Shown: one piece after another, positions 6,706 to 11,049 of the stretch
Layout of the letters: each line of letters opens with the position of its first letter
How positions within the stretch are numbered: the first letter of the stretch is position 1
Origin: Chloroflexota bacterium
GTDB taxonomy: Bacteria; Chloroflexota; Limnocylindria; Limnocylindrales; CSP1-4
Assembly (NCBI GenBank): GCA_017882025.1
Contig: JADGQG010000051.1
Span: 1-11,049, forward strand
Direction of reading: 5' to 3'
Length of the DNA stretch: 11,049 nucleotides
Notes under the pieces: model-generated
The model's input: the letters and a program-made list of their open reading frames with translations, nothing else
Databases searched by the model: none
Told to the model about the DNA's origin: nothing
Position numbers and translations under genes: made by a program

Positions 6706-7364
6706 CGCGAATCGCCGTGGTCGACTACGGGGCAGGCAACCTCGTCAGCATCGAGCAGGCGCTCTCCGCGGCCGGTGCCGAGGTGGTCCTGGCGCACCGC
6801 GCCGACTCGTTCGCCGACGCCGATGCCCTCGTGGTGCCGGGCGTCGGCGCGGCGGGGCCCGCCATGGCCCGCCTGAGGCGGCGCGGCCTCGAGGCGCCGA
6901 TCCGGGCGTGGATCGCGGCCGGTCGGCCCTTCCTGGGCATCTGCCTCGGCCTCCAGCTCCTCTTCGAGGGCAGCGACGAGGACGGCGCCGTCACGCTGGG
7001 CGTGCTGCCCGGACGGACCGTCCGCCTCTCCGATGCGCCGCGCCTGCCGCACATCGGCTGGAACCAGGTGGAACGTCAGCGCGTCCACCCGCTCTTTGCC
7101 GGGATCGAGGAGGACGCCGACTTCTACTTCGTCCACTCCTACGCAGCGGCCCCCGGGCCGGGCGCGGACGGGGTGATCCTTGCCCAGACGACCCACGGCG
7201 GCCGGTTCGTCTCCGCGATCGCGCGCGCGTCGCTCGCCGGCGTCCAGTTCCATCCCGAGCGGAGCGGCCGCGACGGCCTGCGGCTCCTCGCCAACTTCGT
7301 GGGGCTTGCCCAGGCTGCCGGCGCGGCGTCAGACCGGACGCACGTCCCCGTGCTCGCCCGCTGA
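6702..7364 (+). CDS. hisH: HisH, glutaminase subunit of imidazole glycerol phosphate synthase
   Basis: A class I glutamine amidotransferase that releases ammonia from glutamine and passes it to HisF. The 220-residue product shows VVDYGAGNL (6-14), the PGVGA oxyanion-region motif (46-50), the nucleophile elbow [10 protein letters not shown] with Cys81, PHIGWNQV (116-123) and [10 protein letters not shown] with the remaining triad residues His184 and Glu186. All three catalytic residues are present. The ATG overlaps the hisB stop as ATGA, with a purine-rich AAGGGAAG upstream. The stop overlaps the hisF start by one base, so the two subunits of the heterodimer are made from adjacent, coupled frames. 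The C-terminus, after about residue 205, is a short extension of no recognised function. Confidence 0.97.
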   Translation: MTRIAVVDYGAGNLVSIEQALSAAGAEVVLAHRADSFADADALVVPGVGAAGPAMARLRRRGLEAPIRAWIAAGRPFLGICLGLQLLFEGSDEDGAVTLGVLPGRTVRLSDAPRLPHIGWNQVERQRVHPLFAGIEEDADFYFVHSYAAAPGPGADGVILAQTTHGGRFVSAIARASLAGVQFHPERSGRDGLRLLANFVGLAQAAGAASDRTHVPVLAR

Positions 7365-8155
7365 TGCTCCGCGTGCGCGTCATCCCCTGTCTCGACGTCG
7401 CGAACGGCCGTGTCGTCAAGGGCACCCGCTTCGTTGACCTCACCGACGAGGGCGACCCGCCCACGCTCGCCGAACGCTACGCCGTGGAAGGTGCCGACGA
7501 GATCGTCTTCCTCGACATCGACGCCGCCCCGGACGGTCGCGGCACGCTCCTCGAGGTCGTGGAGCGCACGGCCCGGCGCGCGTTCGTGCCGCTCACCGTG
7601 GGGGGTGGCGTTCGGAGCGTGACCGAGATGCACGATGTCCTTCGCGCCGGCGCGGACAAGGTGTCGTTCAACACGGCCGCGGTCCGCGACCCGGGCCTCG
7701 TCCGGCGCTGCGCGCGGCGATTCGGCAGCCAGGCCGTGGTCGTCGCGATCGACGCCCGCCGCCGGGCCGGCCCCGACGATCCGACCGGGGGCTGGGAGGT
7801 GGTCGTCAAGGGCGGTCGCGACGCGACGGGCCTCGACGCCCTCGCCTGGGCCGAGGGGGCCGTCGCCGCCGGGGCCGGGGAACTCCTGGTGACCTCGATC
7901 GATCGCGACGGAACGGGTGCCGGCTACGATACCCCGCTGCTCCGGGCGATCACCGACCGCGTGCACGTCCCCGTGATCGCGTCGGGCGGCGCGTCCGGTC
8001 CCGAGGACTTCGTGGCGGCCGTCCGCGATGGAGGCGCCTCGGCGGTGCTCGCCGCCTCCATCTTTCACCGGCACCGCCATTCGATCGCCGACGTCAAGGC
8101 GGTCATGGCCGCGGCTGGGATCCCGGTCCGCCTCGCGATCGGTACCGCCAGATGA
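7364..8155 (+). CDS. hisF: HisF, cyclase subunit of imidazole glycerol phosphate synthase
   Basis: A 263-residue (beta/alpha)8 barrel that uses ammonia from HisH to convert PRFAR to imidazole glycerol phosphate and AICAR, the latter feeding purine synthesis (step 5). The N-terminus [20 protein letters not shown] carries catalytic Asp11. AIDARR supplies the second catalytic Asp at 131, one residue later than Asp130 of the Thermotoga enzyme. Other blocks are [15 protein letters not shown] (46-60), VGGGVRS (80-86), [12 protein letters not shown] and [12 protein letters not shown]. The start ATG shares one base with the hisH TGA (TGATG). The next gene, hisIE, overlaps by ATGA. HisA is the paralogous barrel and is encoded apart, on the other strand. 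Confidence 0.97.
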   Translation: MLRVRVIPCLDVANGRVVKGTRFVDLTDEGDPPTLAERYAVEGADEIVFLDIDAAPDGRGTLLEVVERTARRAFVPLTVGGGVRSVTEMHDVLRAGADKVSFNTAAVRDPGLVRRCARRFGSQAVVVAIDARRRAGPDDPTGGWEVVVKGGRDATGLDALAWAEGAVAAGAGELLVTSIDRDGTGAGYDTPLLRAITDRVHVPVIASGGASGPEDFVAAVRDGGASAVLAASIFHRHRHSIADVKAVMAAAGIPVRLAIGTAR

Positions 8156-8886
8156 GCGCCTCGGATCCGACCTCCCCCGCGGGTCCCGCGACGGACGTCA
8201 ATCGCGTGCGCTGGGGACCTGACGGCCTCGTTCCAGTCGTCGTCCAGGACGCCGCCGATGGCCGGATCCTCATGCTTGCCCACGCGAACGTGGAGGCGCT
8301 CGCGGCGACGCTTGCCACCGGCGAGGTCCACTTCTTCTCGCGCTCGCGCGGACGCCTCTGGCGCAAGGGCGAGACCAGCGGCAACGTCCTCCGCCTGCGC
8401 GGCCTCGCGCTCGACTGCGACGGCGACGCGCTCCTCGCGACCGTCGAGCCGGTCGGTCCCGCGTGCCACCGGGGCACCCGAAGCTGCTTCGACCCGGACG
8501 GCGCGCCGCCCGGCCGGCTGCTCCCGGCCGCGTCGGCATCGCCCCAGCCCTTTCGTGCCGTCCAGGGATTCGACTGGCTGGAGACGCTCTGGGCGACGAT
8601 CGCCGACCGGGCCGCATCCCGGCCGGCCGGCTCGTACACGGTCCGCCTGCTCTCGTCCGGCGTGGACGGCCCCGCGCGCAAGGTGGCCGAGGAGGCGACC
8701 GAGGTCCTCATGGCCGCCAAGGACGACGCCGTCGCGGAAGCGGCGGGCCTCGACCGGACGGCACTCCGGGCAGCGCTCGCCGGCGAGGCGGCCGACCTGC
8801 TCTACCATGCCCTGGTCCTGCTCGCCGAGCGCGGCCTCCCCCCGTCGGCCGTGATCGATCGGCTCCGCCAGCGCCACCGCGGTTGA
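8152..8886 (+). CDS. hisIE: HisIE, fused phosphoribosyl-AMP cyclohydrolase / -ATP pyrophosphatase
   Basis: A 244-residue bifunctional enzyme for steps 2 and 3. The HisI half (about 20-125) has [30 protein letters not shown] (60-78), the metal-binding DCDGD (88-92) and the zinc ligands Cys105, His106 and Cys112 in [12 protein letters not shown] Pro/Ala linker (about 116-138) leads to the HisE half (about 139-244) with [20 protein letters not shown] (177-185) and [13 protein letters not shown] (212-224), the acidic MazG-like magnesium site. The order HisI-HisE is the usual fusion order. The gene is last in the operon. Its stop is followed by only 32 nt before the convergent tdk stop, with no clear terminator. 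The first 18 residues are variable, but the ATGA overlap with hisF supports this start. Confidence 0.96.
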   Translation: MSASDPTSPAGPATDVNRVRWGPDGLVPVVVQDAADGRILMLAHANVEALAATLATGEVHFFSRSRGRLWRKGETSGNVLRLRGLALDCDGDALLATVEPVGPACHRGTRSCFDPDGAPPGRLLPAASASPQPFRAVQGFDWLETLWATIADRAASRPAGSYTVRLLSSGVDGPARKVAEEATEVLMAAKDDAVAEAAGLDRTALRAALAGEAADLLYHALVLLAERGLPPSAVIDRLRQRHRG

Positions 8887-8918
8887 CGCGCGCGCGCTGA
8901 CGCGGGCCGTGACGAACG
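8887..8918. other. Convergent gap with an alternating CG tract
   Basis: The 32-nt spacer between hisIE and tdk begins with an 11-nt alternating C/G run (8887-8897), followed by GC-rich sequence. No stable hairpin followed by a T-tract was found for either strand. Transcription may read through, or stop by a factor-dependent route. Confidence 0.4.
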
Positions 8919-9518
8919 CTAGGGCAGCTCGTGATGGGCGCGGCAGCGCGCCTCGTACGTCTCCCGGCGGGGCGTCGGCATCTCCGAGGCGAGACCGCCA
9001 ACGACCACGACGGGCTCGTCGGCGCCGGCGGGCCGGCCGTCGATCAACCGCTGCGTCCGGGTCGCCTCGTCGCCGCAGACCGTGCAGATCGCCGTGAGCG
9101 ACGTGATGCCGTCCGCGATCGCCATCAGCTCCGGCATCGGCCCGAACGGGCGGCCGCGGAAGTCGGTGTTCAGGCCGGACAGGATCACCGTCCGCCCGGC
9201 GTCTGCCAGCCGCTCCACGATCGGGACGAGGCTTGCAGGGAAGAACTGGGCCTCCTCGATCGCGATCATGTCCGCCCAGGCATCCTTGGCCAGCGTCTCG
9301 ATCTCCGAGGGGTCCCTGACCGACGTGGAGCCGTACGCGGCACCGGAGCGGCTGCGCACCACTTCGGCCTCCGTCCGGTCGTCGATCGTCGGACGGACCA
9401 GCAGGATCCGCCGGCGGGCGATCTCGGCGCGCCTGAGGAGCCGCAGCAGCTCATCGGTCTTCCCGCTGAACATGCAGCCGGCGATCACCTGGATATGGCC
9501 GCGAGCCACCTCGATCAC
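8919..9518 (-). CDS. tdk: Thymidine kinase, TK1-like type II
   Basis: A salvage enzyme that phosphorylates thymidine (and deoxyuridine) with ATP. The 199-residue product has the P-loop GCMFSGKT (14-21), a Walker B/catalytic block IEEAQFF (87-93) with Glu89 as the expected general base, GLNTDFRGRPFG (115-126) and the C-terminal zinc and lasso region CTVCG (145-149) and YEARCRAHH (188-196), giving Cys145, Cys148, Cys192 and His195 as likely zinc ligands. Most relatives have DEAQF, so Glu88 is a conservative replacement of Asp. The GTG start at 9518 overlaps the tyrS stop (GTGA) and has a strong AGGAGAGG just upstream, which decides it over the GTG three codons later. A much longer open frame upstream is out of phase with tyrS and is not used. 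Confidence 0.95.
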   Translation of the reverse strand: MIEVARGHIQVIAGCMFSGKTDELLRLLRRAEIARRRILLVRPTIDDRTEAEVVRSRSGAAYGSTSVRDPSEIETLAKDAWADMIAIEEAQFFPASLVPIVERLADAGRTVILSGLNTDFRGRPFGPMPELMAIADGITSLTAICTVCGDEATRTQRLIDGRPAGADEPVVVVGGLASEMPTPRRETYEARCRAHHELP

Positions 9519-10855
9519 GCCCTCTCCTGTCCGCGCACGAGCACCCGCTGGTCCCGCTTCCCGCGCCGCACGAGCAGGAAGCGGCCTGCGAGCAGGTCGT
9601 CTGCGGTGAAGCGTTCCTCGGGATCCCGGGCCGGCCGGCCGTTCACGTGGACGCCCCCTTGCTCCACGAGGCGCCACGCCTCGCTCCTCGAGGCCGCCGT
9701 CCCGGCGAGGATCAGCACCGCCACGAGGTCGAGCCCGGGCTGGTCCGGATCGATGGGCTCGCCTTCCGGCCACGGCGCCGCCGGGATCTCCGCAGCCAGG
9801 TCCGCCAGGGTCTGGGCGTCGGCCGCCGCTGGGTCCCCGCCGAAGAGGAGCTCGCTGACGCGGGCCACCCGTTCGGCGGCGCCGCGCCCGTGCGTGCGCT
9901 CGGTCAGGTCGCGCGCGAGCGCCCGCTGCGCGCCACGCCGCTCCGGGTGCGCGGCCAGCTCGGCCTCGAGCTCCTCGATCTGCACACGATCGAAGAGCGT
10001 GAACCAGCGCAGGTACGTCCCGACGTCCCGATCTTCCGCGTCGAGCCAGTACTGGTAGAAGCGATACGGCGAGGTGAGCGCCGGGTCCAGCCAGATCGAC
10101 TCGCCGGATTCGCTCTTGCCGAACTTCGCGCCGGACGGGTTGAGGAGCAGCGGGTAGGCCAGGCCGTGGGCCGGTTCGGGCTGGCCGTCGGCGTCCGGGC
10201 GCCGCGGGCCCGTGGTCCGGCGGATCAGCTCGAGGCCCGCGGTGATGTTGCCCCACTGGTCCGCGCCGCCGCACTGGAGCTCCACTCCGTAGGAGCGATA
10301 GAGGTGCAGGAAGTCGGCGGCCTGAAGCAGCATGTAGCTGAACTCCGTGAACGAGAGCCCTTTCTCCATCCGAACCTGGACCGAGTCCTTCGCCAGCATG
10401 TAGGGCACCGTGAAGTGCTTGCCGATGTCGCGCAGGAAGTCGAGCAGCCGGGCGTCCCCGAGCCAGTCCAGGTTGTTGACCAGGAGCGCCTGCGTGGGGC
10501 CCGGCGCAAAGTCGAGGTAGTGCGCGAGCTGATCGTGGATCGCGCGGACATTGGCCTGGATCGCAGAGCGGTCCAGCAGTGGCCGCTCCGCCGACCGGCC
10601 GGACGGGTCACCGATCATCCCGGTGCCGCCACCGACGACCGCCACCGGCTGACCACCGAAGCGCTGGAGCCGAACGAGCGCGAAGATCGGGATCAGGTGC
10701 CCTACGTGGAGCGAGCGAAACGTGGGGTCGAAGCCGATGTATGCGCGGAGCGGCCGACCGGACGCGAGGCGCGCCTCGAGCCCATCCGTGGTCGCGTGGA
10801 CCAGGCCCCGCCAGCGCAGGTCGGGCAGCAGGCCGGCAAGGCGCGTCGCGCTCAC
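9515..10855 (-). CDS. tyrS: Tyrosyl-tRNA synthetase, TyrRS with S4 domain
   Basis: A class I synthetase that charges tRNA-Tyr. The 446-residue product starts close to LRWRGLVHATTDGL, typical for bacterial TyrRS. It has YIGFDPT (39-45), the HIGH-type HVGH (50-53), YMLLQAADF (174-182) for tyrosine binding, GADQWGNI (197-204) and the KMSKS-loop equivalent KFGKS (244-248). A C-terminal S4 RNA-binding domain lies at about 378-442 (SRSEAWRLVEQGGVHVNGR). KFGKS in place of KMSKS is normal for TyrS. The start is GTG at 10855, preceded by GGAGGG at 9 nt. It overlaps the stop of a possible 21-residue ORF by GTGA. The stop overlaps the tdk start, so tyrS-tdk is a two-gene operon. Only about 90 nt separate it from the divergent gene, leaving no room for a T-box. 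Confidence 0.97.
   Translation of the reverse strand: MSATRLAGLLPDLRWRGLVHATTDGLEARLASGRPLRAYIGFDPTFRSLHVGHLIPIFALVRLQRFGGQPVAVVGGGTGMIGDPSGRSAERPLLDRSAIQANVRAIHDQLAHYLDFAPGPTQALLVNNLDWLGDARLLDFLRDIGKHFTVPYMLAKDSVQVRMEKGLSFTEFSYMLLQAADFLHLYRSYGVELQCGGADQWGNITAGLELIRRTTGPRRPDADGQPEPAHGLAYPLLLNPSGAKFGKSESGESIWLDPALTSPYRFYQYWLDAEDRDVGTYLRWFTLFDRVQIEELEAELAAHPERRGAQRALARDLTERTHGRGAAERVARVSELLFGGDPAAADAQTLADLAAEIPAAPWPEGEPIDPDQPGLDLVAVLILAGTAASRSEAWRLVEQGGVHVNGRPARDPEERFTADDLLAGRFLLVRRGKRDQRVLVRGQERA
9521..9528 (-). promoter_or_regulatory. Strong Shine-Dalgarno for tdk inside tyrS
   Basis: Minus-strand AGGAGAGG lies within the last tyrS codons, with its AGGAG core 5 nt before GTG 9518. It decides the GTG start and suggests tdk initiates efficiently on its own as well as by coupling. 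Confidence 0.65.
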
Positions 10856-10917
10856 GGCGTCACACCCTCCGGCGCGGGCACGTCGAAGCTGGCCTGGGGC
10901 ACTGGTCGGGAACTCAT
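10852..10917 (-). CDS. Possible 21-residue upstream ORF ahead of tyrS
   Basis: From ATG 10917 the minus strand reads MSSRPVPQAS, continues for 21 codons and ends at TGA 10852-10854. That stop overlaps the tyrS GTG start as GTGA, the same junction type as tyrS-tdk. The peptide is Pro/Val-rich, has no Tyr codon and matches no family known to me. A TAGCAT hexamer ends 8 nt before the ATG, so it could be read from a leaderless transcript and couple translation into tyrS, whose GGAGGG lies inside it. In GC-rich DNA an open frame this short is easily due to chance; the exact stop-start overlap is the only positive evidence. Confidence 0.25.
   Translation of the reverse strand: MSSRPVPQASFDVPAPEGVTP
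10865..10870 (-). promoter_or_regulatory. Shine-Dalgarno for tyrS
   Basis: Minus-strand GGAGGG sits 9 nt before the GTG at 10855 and supports that start, agreeing with the position where TyrRS homology begins. Confidence 0.55.
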
Positions 10918-10923
10918 GCCACC

Positions 10924-10929
10924 TATGCT
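10924..10929 (+). promoter_or_regulatory. Candidate -10 box for the rightmost gene
   Basis: TATGCT (4 of 6 to TATAAT, with the key T, A and final T kept) lies 15 nt before the ATG at 10945. It overlaps the minus-strand TAGCAT candidate for tyrS, so the two divergent promoters would compete. No -35 was recognised. Confidence 0.3.
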
Positions 10930-10930
10930 A
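10925..10930 (-). promoter_or_regulatory. Candidate -10 box for the tyrS-tdk operon
   Basis: Minus-strand TAGCAT lies in the least GC-rich part of the 89-nt divergent gap and ends 8 nt before the small upstream ORF's ATG. Transcription would start at or next to that ATG, as at the yebC and hisA candidates. Confidence 0.28.
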
Positions 10931-10944
10931 TCGTGAAGGACGCC

Positions 10945-11049
10945 ATGCAGACCAGCCTTGCCCGACGGCAGCGCCGCCGCCGGAACGGCTCCGGCAATCG
11001 GACCTCCGGTTCTTCGAGCGTCGCGCGGGTCGCGATCGCCCTCCCCGTC
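10945..11049 (+). CDS. N-terminus of a protein with a very basic head, cut by window edge
   Basis: ATG 10945, preceded by GAAGGA at 4 nt, opens a frame that stays open to the last base (35 codons). It begins MQTSLARRQRRRRNG, continues with a Gly/Ser-rich stretch and ends in ARVAIALPV, which looks like the start of a hydrophobic helix. A short, strongly basic cytoplasmic head before a membrane anchor is typical of class A penicillin-binding proteins (transglycosylase/transpeptidase) and some other single-pass proteins. That identity is only a guess, because no catalytic domain is inside the window. Confidence 0.6.
   Translation, partial: MQTSLARRQRRRRNGSGNRTSGSSSVARVAIALPV

Noticed and set aside
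6254..7363. Long in-frame extension upstream of hisF
   Set aside because: It lies under hisB and hisH in another frame and is Arg-rich; HisF begins with its canonical N-terminus at 7364.
9519..10274. Long in-frame extension upstream of tdk
   Set aside because: It is out of phase with the certain tyrS gene; the strong Shine-Dalgarno and GTGA overlap set the tdk start at 9518.
10856..10944. Tyrosine T-box ahead of tyrS
   Set aside because: At 89 nt it is far too short for a T-box and no TGGN-type box with paired stems is seen.
1..11049. CRISPR array, insertion sequence, tRNA or phage genes
   Set aside because: No spaced repeats, transposase motifs, terminal inverted repeats or cloverleaf sequences were found on reading; composition is uniform apart from the divergent promoter gaps.

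Overview
This window is a compact, high-GC (roughly 70% by eye) bacterial chromosomal segment. It holds housekeeping genes and no visible mobile element, CRISPR array, tRNA or rRNA. Third codon positions are overwhelmingly G or C. The regulator, the EF-G paralogue and the codon use would suit a high-GC Chloroflexota-like bacterium or another deep-branching Terrabacteria lineage, but that placement is an inference from memory of protein flavour, not a search.

Layout. (1) 1-516, minus: the N-terminal 172 codons of a YebC/TACO1-family protein, cut by the window edge. (2) 646-2736, plus: an EF-G-2-type translational GTPase, divergent from yebC. (3) 2781-3536, minus: hisA. (4) 3537-3591: a short AT-richer divergent promoter region built around a 34-bp imperfect palindrome. 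(5) 3592-8886, plus: a tight run of seven genes, a YerC/TrpR-like repressor followed by hisG, hisC, hisB, hisH, hisF and hisIE, with start and stop codons overlapping by 1-4 nt at almost every junction. (6) 8919-10855, minus: tyrS then tdk, overlapping by GTGA, with a possible 21-residue ORF in front of tyrS. (7) 10945 to the end, plus: the first 35 codons of a gene with a very basic N-terminus, possibly a membrane protein.

Together hisG, hisIE, hisA, hisHF, hisB and hisC supply histidine synthesis steps 1 to 7, from ATP + PRPP to L-histidinol phosphate. The last two enzymes, histidinol-phosphatase and histidinol dehydrogenase (hisD), are not in the window. HisG is the long form with its own C-terminal regulatory domain, in keeping with the absence of hisZ.

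The most interesting element is the regulatory arrangement. A TrpR-superfamily (YerC-type) gene heads the his operon, and hisA, displaced from its usual place between hisH and hisF, faces it across one palindrome. Each outer arm of the palindrome contains a plausible -10 box pointing outward. The simplest reading is a self-regulated, pathway-specific repressor that controls both halves of a split his regulon from one operator. No His-rich leader peptide or T-box was seen ahead of either half.
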